The notes below the pieces were generated by a model. It saw only the letters and a list, made by a program, of their open reading frames with translations, searched no databases and had not been told where the DNA came from. A program made the translations under genes and the position numbers. A stretch of 64,000 nucleotides of DNA, taken from Pseudomonas urmiensis (GTDB lineage Bacteria > Pseudomonadota > Gammaproteobacteria > Pseudomonadales > Pseudomonadaceae). Positions 8,914 through 16,075 of this stretch are shown here, piece by piece; position 1 is the stretch's first letter; each line of letters begins with the position of its first letter. Location of the stretch: the NCBI RefSeq assembly GCF_014268815.2, contig NZ_JABWRE020000001.1:4283001-4347000 (forward strand), read 5' to 3'.

Positions 8914-9783
8914 ATGACCCCAACCGCAGAACAGCAACGCCTGCTGCGCCTGGCCACCCGCGCCTCGCTGGCAGTGGCCAGTATCCTGGTGTTGAGCAAG
9001 GCCGTGGGCTGGTGGCTGAGTGGCTCGGTCAGCCTGCTGGCGGGGCTGACCGACTCAGCGCTCGATGCAGTGGCGTCATTGCTCAACCTGCTGGCGGTGC
9101 ACTACGCGCTGCGCCCGGCTGATGATGATCATCGCTTTGGCCACGGCAAGGCCGAGGCGCTCGCGGGCATGGCCCAGGCGCTGTTCATTGGCGTCAGTGC
9201 GGTGCTGATCGGCGTGCAGGCGGTGGAGCGCCTGCGCGCACCACAGCCGCTGGGGGATACTGCGGCGGGTATTGCGGTGATGGTGCTGTCACTGGTCCTG
9301 ACCCTGGCGCTGTTGGCGTTTCAGCGCAAGGTCATCCGCGCCACCGGCTCCACTGCGGTGCGCGCCGACTCGCTGCACTACCGCTCCGATCTGCTGCTCA
9401 ACGGCAGCATTCTCTTGGCGCTGCTGCTGGCAGGCTTTGGTTGGCCGCAGCTGGATGCGCTGTTTGGCCTGGGAATCGCGTTGTACATTCTCTGGAGCGC
9501 GATTCAGATCGCTCGGGAAAGTACTGCGATTCTGATGGACAAGGAGCTGCCGGCAGACGTGGGTGAGCGGATGCTGGAGTTGGTCTGCGCGATTCCCGGC
9601 GTGCGCGGTGCGCATGATTTGCGCACGCGGGTGTCTGGCAGTTACTGGTTCGTGCAGTTGCACCTGGAGTTGCCTGGCGAGCTGGCGCTGCATGATGCCC
9701 ATGAGCTGTGCGTGCAGGCTTCAGCGGTGATCCGCCAGCGTTATCCACAGGCCGATGTGATGGTGCATGCTGATCCTGTGTGA
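8914..9783 (+). CDS. fieF: cation diffusion facilitator (FieF-type)
   Basis: This 289-residue protein has about six membrane helices. The two metal-site pairs of the CDF family are present: DSALD in TM2 (LTDSALDAVASLLN) and HYRSD in TM5 (SLHYRSDLLLN). The cytoplasmic sequence RFGHGKAEALAG and a C-terminal dimerisation domain with RTRVSGSYWFVQLHLEL are also typical. FieF exports Fe2+ or Zn2+ in exchange for protons. The last codons of the gene recur downstream as inverted copies (see 9841-9960). Confidence 0.9.
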   Translation: MTPTAEQQRLLRLATRASLAVASILVLSKAVGWWLSGSVSLLAGLTDSALDAVASLLNLLAVHYALRPADDDHRFGHGKAEALAGMAQALFIGVSAVLIGVQAVERLRAPQPLGDTAAGIAVMVLSLVLTLALLAFQRKVIRATGSTAVRADSLHYRSDLLLNGSILLALLLAGFGWPQLDALFGLGIALYILWSAIQIARESTAILMDKELPADVGERMLELVCAIPGVRGAHDLRTRVSGSYWFVQLHLELPGELALHDAHELCVQASAVIRQRYPQADVMVHADPV

Positions 9784-9786
9784 TTC

Positions 9787-9979
9787 GCTATCGCGGGGCA
9801 AGCCCGCTCCCACGCCAATCGATTTCGCCTGAACAACGTGGGGCTTGCCCCGCGATTAGCGAACCACACAGGATCGACTTCGACTGAACAGCGTGGGAGC
9901 GGGCTTGCCCCACGATTAGCGAACCACACAGGATCGACTTCGACTGAACAGCGTGGGAGCGGGCTTGCCCCGCGATAGC
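9787..9979. repeat. REP cluster, one plus-oriented arm and three minus-oriented arms
   Basis: The cluster starts directly after the fieF stop. One REP arm (TATCGCGGGGCAAGCCCGCT at 9789) is followed by three arms in the opposite orientation near 9838, 9895 and 9955. The first of these lacks the GAGCG segment. The last two are carried by the tandem duplication noted separately. The cluster fills the gap between the converging fieF and the DUF6515-like gene. Confidence 0.9.
9841..9960. repeat. 60-bp tandem duplication, two copies
   Basis: Bases 9841-9900 and 9901-9960 are identical except at one position (9852 G, 9912 A), and the first 16 bases are repeated a third time at 9961. Each unit contains a REP arm and the sequence GCGAACCACACAGGATCGAC. 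That sequence is a near-perfect inverted copy of the end of fieF and its stop region (9771-9788). Confidence 0.95.
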
Positions 9980-9983
9980 GCAC

Positions 9984-10817
9984 TCAGTTGATGCTGTAGC
10001 CGCGCCCACTCAAGCAGGCCCCCAGCGCCCGCCGATAGGTGTCGGCGACATTGGCCGCCGGTGCATAACTGGCCTGCGCCGGATCGAATCCAGACTGCTC
10101 CACCGCCCAGCGATGGCACTGGTAGCGATCCTGATCCTGCTGCTGCGGCGTCTGCCCATAGCTGGGATAGGCGATCACATCGTAGCCATTGCCTGCCTGT
10201 GGCGCTGGCATCGGCATACTGGCAGGCGGGCTGACCACCACGTACTCACGGCTATCAGCCTGGTAGCGGTAGTAGGTGTCGGCCACCAGGAAGAACAACG
10301 CGCCACTGAGCCAGACCTCCTGGGCATACGACGGCAGGTAAGTCACCCGCACGCCATAGGGCGGACGCACCACCACATAGCCAGCGCCATGCGGCCGGTA
10401 CCAGTAGCCGCCTGAGTAGAAGTAATCCTGCCCGCGGTACGGCACCTTCCAGTAGCGATCCGGGAAATGCTCGATCGCCTGCCCAGGCCGATACTGCGGC
10501 CCTGGGCCCCAGCCATTGCCATGGCCATCCGGCCGCCCTGGCCAGTTATCGCCTGGCCGCTGCCCCGGACCACCGGCCTGCCAGTAGCGGTTATCGCCAT
10601 TGCGCCGAGGGATGTCCTGGTAATAACCCTGGCGCGCAGGCTGGGTCTGGCGCGCTTCGTCTCGCGAGTTCAGCGGCGAGCTGCCAGCGCTGCCGGAGTT
10701 CGGATCCTGCGGTGCGTGCCCGCCGTGCCCATCGCCCGGCCCCTGGGCCAGCACCCCCAGGCTGACGCCCATGCCCAGCAAACCAACACCTGCCAACTGC
10801 CAGATGCGCGACCTCAT
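9984..10817 (-). CDS. secreted/periplasmic DUF6515-like protein
   Basis: The 277-residue protein has a signal peptide (MRSRIWQLAGVGLLGMGVSLGVLAQ, cleavage near 25). A Gly/Pro/Asn/Arg-rich low-complexity region follows to about 110. Then comes a Tyr-rich domain (DYFYSGGYWYRPHGAGYVVV) with one hydrophobic segment (VWLSGALFFLVADTYYRY). A small C-terminal domain begins YQCHRWAVEQSGFDPA and ends in CLSGRGYSIN, and its two cysteines could pair. The layout matches proteins annotated as DUF6515. The function is unknown; the glycine-rich part suggests an envelope-associated or surface protein. Confidence 0.7.
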   Translation of the reverse strand: MRSRIWQLAGVGLLGMGVSLGVLAQGPGDGHGGHAPQDPNSGSAGSSPLNSRDEARQTQPARQGYYQDIPRRNGDNRYWQAGGPGQRPGDNWPGRPDGHGNGWGPGPQYRPGQAIEHFPDRYWKVPYRGQDYFYSGGYWYRPHGAGYVVVRPPYGVRVTYLPSYAQEVWLSGALFFLVADTYYRYQADSREYVVVSPPASMPMPAPQAGNGYDVIAYPSYGQTPQQQDQDRYQCHRWAVEQSGFDPAQASYAPAANVADTYRRALGACLSGRGYSIN

Positions 10818-11208
10818 GTTGTCCCTCTCGAATACGGCAATGAACCTGCTGGCAGTCTACCGCGACCTCCTGGCAGGCAGATGAAAATCCAGACATGAAA
10901 AAAGGGAGGCCAATGGCCTCCCTTTGCGAATTGTCGTCCGTGCTCGGCACTTGTGGCGCCGGCTCACCTCACTCGGTCTGGTAAACCGTGTGTAGCCCGG
11001 GGGCCGGCGGATCCTGTTGGATGGCGGGCCGCGAGCGGCCTCCTGGGCCGGTCGCCGTGGACTGATGTCCGGGCAGTGATTCTGGTGATAAAGATACCGG
11101 CAAGGCACCAGCAGGGGATTGCTAAGATTGCTCAGATAAATAGCACTTGCGCAATTTTTAACCCTGGATTGATAATTCACCGCAATCCGAACAGAAAAGG
11201 CCCCTTTC
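10818..11208. other. 391-bp intergenic region without a protein gene
   Basis: It lies between the divergent DUF6515-like gene and the Lrp-family gene. It contains the leader of the former, a strong minus-strand terminator (10898-10925), a GC-rich structured stretch at about 10960-11070, and an AT-rich promoter-like zone (11095-11170) before the Lrp-family start. I found no credible protein gene. Confidence 0.7.
10898..11090 (-). ncRNA. candidate small RNA ending at a rho-independent terminator
   Basis: On the reverse strand an 11-bp stem (AAAGGGAGGCC/GGCCTCCCTTT) is followed by six T residues, a textbook intrinsic terminator. No reverse-strand protein gene lies upstream for it to serve. The preceding 150 bases are GC-rich and self-complementary, for example GGCCGCGAGCGGCC near 11027-11040. 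The 5' end is a guess; a TATCTT element near 11095 could be a -10. It could instead be a leader or attenuator of the DUF6515-like gene. I do not recognise an Rfam family. Confidence 0.45.
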
Positions 11209-11685
11209 ATGAGCAAACTCGACCGCTACGACCTGAGCATCCTTGCCGAATTGCAGCGCGATGCGCGCATCTCCAATCAGGAACTGGCCGAACGCATCGG
11301 CCTGTCGCCCTCGCCGTGCTCGCGTCGGGTCAAGCAGCTCGAAGACGACGGCTACATCTCGCGCCAGGTGGCGCTGCTGGACCGCAAGAAGCTTGGCTTG
11401 AGCCTGACCGCCTACGTGCTGATCGGCATGGACCGACATACCCCTGAGCGTTTCGAAACCTTCGAGACTGCCGTGCGCAGCCTGCCGCAGGTGCTCGAGT
11501 GCAGCCTGGTTACCGGGATGGACGCCGACTACCAGCTCAAAGTTGTGGTACCGGACATGGACCACTACCAGAAATTACTACTAGGCAGCCTGACCCGTAT
11601 TGAAGGCGTCACCAGCGTGCGTTCGAGCTTCGTGCTCAATCAGGTGCTGGCCAGCACTGAGCTGCCATTGACCCACCTGCGTTAA
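11209..11685 (+). CDS. Lrp/AsnC family transcriptional regulator
   Basis: The 158-residue protein has an N-terminal HTH (LDRYDLSILAELQRDARISN and ERIGLSPSPCSRRVKQLED) and a C-terminal RAM domain with the VTGMDADYQLKVV effector-pocket signature. It is a paralogue, not a copy, of the regulator at 1388. The closest known group appears to be the Lrp-like activators that sense amino acids in proteobacteria. Target genes are unknown, and the gene upstream on the opposite strand encodes a secreted protein. The DUF2788 gene follows in the same direction 55 bp later. Confidence 0.88.
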   Translation: MSKLDRYDLSILAELQRDARISNQELAERIGLSPSPCSRRVKQLEDDGYISRQVALLDRKKLGLSLTAYVLIGMDRHTPERFETFETAVRSLPQVLECSLVTGMDADYQLKVVVPDMDHYQKLLLGSLTRIEGVTSVRSSFVLNQVLASTELPLTHLR

Positions 11686-11740
11686 CAGGTCTTGAAGCCG
11701 GGCGTATAATCCGCCGCTTCAGCCTGCCCGGAGAGCACCG

Positions 11741-11944
11741 ATGGATCCTGCAAAATTCGAAGAGTGGATGATGATCACCCTGGTCACCCTCCTGATCGGC
11801 TTCATGGGCTTCATCGTCTGGGACCTGGCGAAAAAGTCCAAGGCTGGGCGCTTCGGTACGCTGATCCTGTTCTTCGTGCTAGGGCTCGGGGTGCTGGCGT
11901 TTATCATCAAGACCATCGTGGTGGGGATGATCGAAGGCGTTTGA
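11741..11944 (+). CDS. DUF2788 small membrane protein
   Basis: This 67-residue protein has two hydrophobic segments (ITLVTLLIGFMGFIVWDLA and LILFFVLGLGVLAFIIKTIV) joined by a short basic loop AKKSKAGRFG. This is the DUF2788 pattern conserved across pseudomonads. A GGAGAGC ribosome-binding site precedes the ATG. The function is unknown. Its position after the Lrp-family gene may be operonic or chance. Confidence 0.8.
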   Translation: MDPAKFEEWMMITLVTLLIGFMGFIVWDLAKKSKAGRFGTLILFFVLGLGVLAFIIKTIVVGMIEGV

Positions 11945-11960
11945 GGGGCAGACTGCCCCC

Positions 11961-11988
11961 TGTAGGAGCAGGCTTGTCCCGCGATAGC
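11961..11988. repeat. single degenerate REP arm
   Basis: The sequence TGTAGGAGCAGGCTTGTCCC followed by GCGATAGC is a diverged minus-oriented REP arm. It lies between the converging DUF2788 and rluE genes and has no partner arm nearby. Confidence 0.75.
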
Positions 11989-12007
11989 GCCAGCACTGGC
12001 ACGACAC

Positions 12008-12640
12008 CTACAGCTTCGCCGCAACCTCTCGCCAACAGCCCTGATCCAGTCCGTCCAGGGTCCAATCGCCAATGCGCACTCGCACCAGGCGCAAGGTCGG
12101 CAAGCCAACCGCCGCCGTCATGCGCCTGACCTGCCGGTTACGCCCCTCACGAATCACCAGCTCCAACCAGCTGGTCGGCACGCTCTTGCGAAACCGCACC
12201 GGCGGATTACGCGGCCACAGCTGCGGCTCAGGCAACTGCCGAGCCTCGGCCGGCAGGGTCATGCCGTCATTGAGTTCAACACCCTCGCGCAGCTGCTTGA
12301 GCTGCTGCTCGGTCGGCTCGCCCTCCACTTGCACCCAGTAAGTCTTGGCCAGCTTGTGCTTGGGGTCGGCAATGCGCGCCTGCAAGCGGCCGTCATTGGT
12401 CAGCAGCAATAGCCCTTCGCTGTCGCGATCCAGCCGGCCGGCCGGATAGATGCCGGGGATATCGATGAAATCCTTGAGCGTCGCGCGCCCTTCGCCGTCG
12501 CTGAACTGGGTCAGTACATCAAATGGCTTGTTGAACAGGATCAGGCGCGGCTCGGCCGGCGGCGCCTTGGCTTGGCGACGCGGGCCGGCAGCAGGCCGCG
12601 CCTGGGGGCGGCGCGGCTTGGAACGGGGTGGCAGGGACAT
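12008..12640 (-). CDS. rluE: 23S rRNA pseudouridine synthase RluE (RsuA family)
   Basis: This 210-residue enzyme has an Arg/Pro/Ala-rich basic N-terminus (1-28) and then the RsuA/RluB/E/F catalytic fold. The catalytic aspartate is in [17 protein letters not shown], and the family motif [11 protein letters not shown] lies near residue 170. There is no S4 domain, as in RluE, which modifies U2457 in 23S rRNA in E. coli. The opening catalytic sequence [14 protein letters not shown] also fits. It lies 6 bp downstream of amn, so co-transcription with amn is likely. Confidence 0.9.
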   Translation of the reverse strand: MSLPPRSKPRRPQARPAAGPRRQAKAPPAEPRLILFNKPFDVLTQFSDGEGRATLKDFIDIPGIYPAGRLDRDSEGLLLLTNDGRLQARIADPKHKLAKTYWVQVEGEPTEQQLKQLREGVELNDGMTLPAEARQLPEPQLWPRNPPVRFRKSVPTSWLELVIREGRNRQVRRMTAAVGLPTLRLVRVRIGDWTLDGLDQGCWREVAAKL

Positions 12641-12646
12641 GGATCC

Positions 12647-14134
12647 TCAGCGGAACGGCGGCTCATCGAAGCTGCGCAGTTTACGCGAGTGCAGCGAATT
12701 GAGCTCGGTGCGCAGCAGATCCAGCGCGGCAATGCCGATCTTCAGGTGCTGGCTGACCGCCCGGTTGTAGAAGGCGTTGGCCGAGCCCGGCAACTTGATT
12801 TCACTGTGCAGCGGCTTATCGGACACACACAGCAAGGTGCCGTACGGCACGCGCAGGCGATAACCCTGGGCGGCAATGGTGCCACTTTCCATGTCCACCG
12901 CCACCGCCCGCGACAGGTTGATCAGCGGCCGCTCCTGGGCCCAGCGCAGCTCCCAGTTGCGGTCGTCGTAGGTCAGCACGGTGCCGGTGCGCAGGCGCTT
13001 TTTCAGCTCGTCGCCACGCTCGCCAGTGACTTGCGCGGCAGCTTCCTGCAGCGCCAGCTGGACTTCGGCCAGGGCCGGAATGGGGATGTTCGGCGGCACC
13101 ACCCGGTCGAGAATGCCGTCGCGACGCATGTAGGCGTGGGCCAGCACGTAGTCGCCGATGGTCTGCGACTGGCGCAGGCCGCCACAGTGACCGATCATCA
13201 GCCAGCAGTGCGGGCGCAGTACCGCCAGGTGGTCGGTGATGTTCTTGGCGTTGGATGGACCGACGCCGATGTTGACCAAGGTGACGCCATCGCCATCGGC
13301 GGCAATCAAGTGGTAGGCCGGCATCTGGTAGCGGTGCCAGACCACACTAGCGACCAGCGCTTGGGTCTCGCCGTCATCCATGCCCTTTTCGATGATCACG
13401 TTGCCGGGCAGGACCATGCGCACGAAGCGTGGATCTTCGCGCAGTTGCTCAAGGCCATGGCCGATGAACTGGTCGACATAGCGATGGTAGTTGGTCAGCA
13501 GGATCCACGGCTGCACGTGGCGCCAGTCGCTACCGGTGTAGTGCACCAGGCGACGCAGGGAAAAGTCCACGCGGGCGGCATCGAACAAGGCCAGCGGCAG
13601 TGTTTGGGCGTTGCCCCAGTCCCACAGGCCATCGGCGATGTTGTCGGTGGCAGCCGACAGGTCGGTGCTGGGGAACACCCGCGCAAGTTCGGCGGCGGTA
13701 ATGCCGGTGCCGGCCAGTTCGTCACCCTGCTCGACCACATACGGGTACGGGATGTTCTGTTCGCTGACGCCGACTTCCACCGTCACGGTGTAGTCGTGCA
13801 TCAGCGGGCGCAGTTGCTCGAGCAGGTAACCGCGAAACGCTGCTGGCTGGGTGATGGTGACGCTGTAGGTGCCGGCGACCTGGACCTTGGCATAGGCGCG
13901 GGTGGTCGCGGCGACTTCGCCATGGCTGTAGTAGGTCAGGCGCAGCGCGGGATAGCGGTAGAGATTGCGCTCTTCGGCATCCGGTTCGGTGCGATCTTTC
14001 AGGTAACGTTTGAGGGCCTGGCTGAGGGCCCCGGTGGCCTGTTCATGCAAAGCCGCCAGACGGTCGACGGCCTGTTCGGGGGTATCAACGACTACAAACG
14101 CTTGGCTCACGCTGGGCTTCCTGTCTTCTGACAT
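12647..14134 (-). CDS. amn: AMP nucleosidase
   Basis: The product has 495 residues with the ATG at 14134. GGAAG is located 6 bases upstream, and the protein begins MSEDRKPSVSQAFVVVDTPE, near the length of E. coli Amn (484). An N-terminal AMP nucleosidase domain precedes a phosphorylase-type C-terminal domain with NIGVGPSNAKNITDHLAVLR, the cofactor-free nucleoside phosphorylase-like site, and VDMESGTIAAQGYRLRVPYG. The enzyme splits AMP into adenine and ribose 5-phosphate and controls the AMP pool. It lies upstream of rluE. Confidence 0.95.
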   Translation of the reverse strand: MSEDRKPSVSQAFVVVDTPEQAVDRLAALHEQATGALSQALKRYLKDRTEPDAEERNLYRYPALRLTYYSHGEVAATTRAYAKVQVAGTYSVTITQPAAFRGYLLEQLRPLMHDYTVTVEVGVSEQNIPYPYVVEQGDELAGTGITAAELARVFPSTDLSAATDNIADGLWDWGNAQTLPLALFDAARVDFSLRRLVHYTGSDWRHVQPWILLTNYHRYVDQFIGHGLEQLREDPRFVRMVLPGNVIIEKGMDDGETQALVASVVWHRYQMPAYHLIAADGDGVTLVNIGVGPSNAKNITDHLAVLRPHCWLMIGHCGGLRQSQTIGDYVLAHAYMRRDGILDRVVPPNIPIPALAEVQLALQEAAAQVTGERGDELKKRLRTGTVLTYDDRNWELRWAQERPLINLSRAVAVDMESGTIAAQGYRLRVPYGTLLCVSDKPLHSEIKLPGSANAFYNRAVSQHLKIGIAALDLLRTELNSLHSRKLRSFDEPPFR

Positions 14135-14195
14135 GCATGGCTTCCATCTTGCCTGCCTTCGCGAGCAATTACATCCCCGCAAGTCTGTTCGTCCT

Positions 14196-14270
14196 CATCG
14201 CGGGGCAAGCCCGCTCCCACGCACCCTCTATTGCCTGTGAATTGCGTGGGAGCGGGCTTGCCCCGCGATA
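14196..14270. repeat. REP element, inverted pair
   Basis: Two REP arms, one intact in each orientation, are separated by about 25 bp between amn (start side) and the end of the AidB-like gene. Confidence 0.9.
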
Positions 14271-14278
14271 CAGGCGAC

Positions 14279-15931
14279 TCAGGCCGACCACACTGGCGTA
14301 GCCCGCGCCACCAACGCCTGGACATCTATCCCACGCGGCAGCGCGCCATACACCCGCCCTCCGCCACCCAACCGGCTACCGATAAACGCATCGCTGACAA
14401 CGCTATTGCCGGCCTCCAGCAGCAATTTGGCTTGCAACGCGATGGCAATATCCTCGGTCAGCTGGCGCGCCCGGTACTGGATATCGCCGCTATCGGCAAA
14501 CGCGCCCTTGAGATTGCCGATATGCGCCGCCAAGCGCGGATCCCCATGGCCATCGCCCAGTTCGACGAACAGTGCATCGAGCACCCCAGGCTCCTTGGAC
14601 AGCGCCCGCAACACATCCAGGCATTGCACGTTGCCCGAGCCTTCCCACGTGGAGTTGACCGGCGCCTCGCGGTACAACCGCGGCAGGATGCTGTCTTCGA
14701 CATAGCCTGCGCCGCCCATGCACTCGGCGGCTTCATTGATCATCGCTGGCGCCCGCTTGCAGATCCAGTACTTGCCCACCGCCGTCACCAGTCGGGCGAA
14801 GTGCGCTTGCTGTGGATCGTCCAACTGATCCAGCGCCTGGCCCATGCGCAGGCTCAGGGCCAACGCCGCTTCGCTCTCCAGAGCCAGATCGGCGAGCACG
14901 TTCTGCATCAATGGCTGCTCGCTCAGCACCCGCCCGCCCACCTTGCGGTGGGCGCAGTGATGCGCCGCTTGGGTCAGCGCCTGGCGCATCAGGGCGCTGG
15001 AGCCGACCATGCAGTCGAAGCGAGTCATCGCGACCATCTCGATGATGGTCGGCACGCCGCGGCCTTCTTCGCCAATCATCCAGGCCAAGGCGCCGCGAAA
15101 CTCGACTTCGCTGGAGGCATTGGAGCAGTTACCCAGCTTGTTCTTCAGGCGCTGGATATAGAACTGGTTGCGGTTGTCGTCCGGCCGGTGGCGTGGCAGC
15201 AGGAAGCAGCTCAGGCCCTTGTCGGTCTGGGCCAGGGTGAGGAAGGCGTCGCACATCGGCGCCGAGCAGAACCACTTGTGCCCGACCAGTTCATAGGCCT
15301 GGCCCGGCCCAGGCGCACCCACCGGATAGGCCCGAGTGGTATTGGCCCGCACATCGGTGCCGCCCTGCTTCTCGGTCATGGCCATGCCCAGGGTGACCCC
15401 AGCCTTGTGCCGGTCGCCGACATTGCGCGGATCGTATTCACGCGCCAGCACCTTGGGCAACCAGTACTGGGCCAACTCAGGTTGCAGACGCAGCGCCGGC
15501 ACGGCGGCGAAGGTCATGGTCAGTGGGCAACCGGTGCCGGCTTCGGCCTGGCTGTGCAGGTAGGTCATCGACGCGCGGGCAACGTGAGCGCCCGGGCGAG
15601 GCTCAGCCCAGGGCAGCGACGGCAGGCCATGTTCGACCGCGGTGCACATCAGCTCGTGATAGGCGGGATGAAACTCGACCAGGTCGATGCGATGGCCGTA
15701 GCGGTCGTGGCTGCTGAATTCGGGTTTGTGCGCGTTGGCCAAAAAGCCTGCGGCCATCAGCGGGCCGCCCGCCAGGGCGCCGTAGGCATCGATCCGTGAC
15801 TCGGCCCAGCCGGCACCGAAATGCCGCGACCATTGCTGCAAGGGAAGGTCGAGGCGGTAGAGGTTGGCGCCATCCAGAGAAGGCGGCTGGTTGGTCACTT
15901 CGTGGGTTTCGGCGTACTGGTGCAGGGTCAT
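14279..15931 (-). CDS. aidB: AidB-like acyl-CoA dehydrogenase
   Basis: This 550-residue flavoprotein has the AidB layout. The N-terminus (EVTNQPPSLDGANLYRLDLP) corresponds to E. coli AidB. The FAD-binding segment contains GMAMTEKQGGTDVRANTT, and the acyl-CoA dehydrogenase signature region is ECMGGAGYVEDSILPRLYRE. AidB is induced by alkylating agents in E. coli, binds DNA and carries FAD, and its substrate is uncertain. No ada or alkB is adjacent here, so alkylation control cannot be assumed. The gene could be read as an isovaleryl-CoA dehydrogenase relative, but the AidB features are stronger. Confidence 0.85.
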   Translation of the reverse strand: MTLHQYAETHEVTNQPPSLDGANLYRLDLPLQQWSRHFGAGWAESRIDAYGALAGGPLMAAGFLANAHKPEFSSHDRYGHRIDLVEFHPAYHELMCTAVEHGLPSLPWAEPRPGAHVARASMTYLHSQAEAGTGCPLTMTFAAVPALRLQPELAQYWLPKVLAREYDPRNVGDRHKAGVTLGMAMTEKQGGTDVRANTTRAYPVGAPGPGQAYELVGHKWFCSAPMCDAFLTLAQTDKGLSCFLLPRHRPDDNRNQFYIQRLKNKLGNCSNASSEVEFRGALAWMIGEEGRGVPTIIEMVAMTRFDCMVGSSALMRQALTQAAHHCAHRKVGGRVLSEQPLMQNVLADLALESEAALALSLRMGQALDQLDDPQQAHFARLVTAVGKYWICKRAPAMINEAAECMGGAGYVEDSILPRLYREAPVNSTWEGSGNVQCLDVLRALSKEPGVLDALFVELGDGHGDPRLAAHIGNLKGAFADSGDIQYRARQLTEDIAIALQAKLLLEAGNSVVSDAFIGSRLGGGGRVYGALPRGIDVQALVARATPVWSA

Positions 15932-16012
15932 CGGGGGCTCCTAGATCCGGGTGGGCCTGAGAGTCCCAGTGAAGCACCGCTTGGCCTTCAGTCAAAGTGA
16001 CAAAAATGCCTA

Positions 16013-16070
16013 TGTAGGAGCTGCCTTGTCGGGGCGCCGAACCGCTGCGATGGGCCGCGCAGCGGCCCCA
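16013..16070. repeat. second-type repeat (TGTAGGAG/GGCCGCG family)
   Basis: The block runs TGTAGGAGCTGCCTTGTCGG, GGCGCCGAACCGCTGCGATG, then GGCCGCGCAGCGGCCCCA. It resembles the outer part of the composite repeat at 53751-53885 and differs from the main REP. It lies just past the stop of the histidine kinase gene. Confidence 0.75.
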
Positions 16071-16075
16071 ACACT

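Noticed and set aside
9787..9979. CRISPR array reading of the repeats behind fieF
   Set aside because: Repeats are REP arms and a duplicated unit with no unique spacers or cas genes.
12572..14131. 519-codon open frame opposite amn
   Set aside because: The AMP nucleosidase is clear on the reverse strand, so this frame is a shadow.
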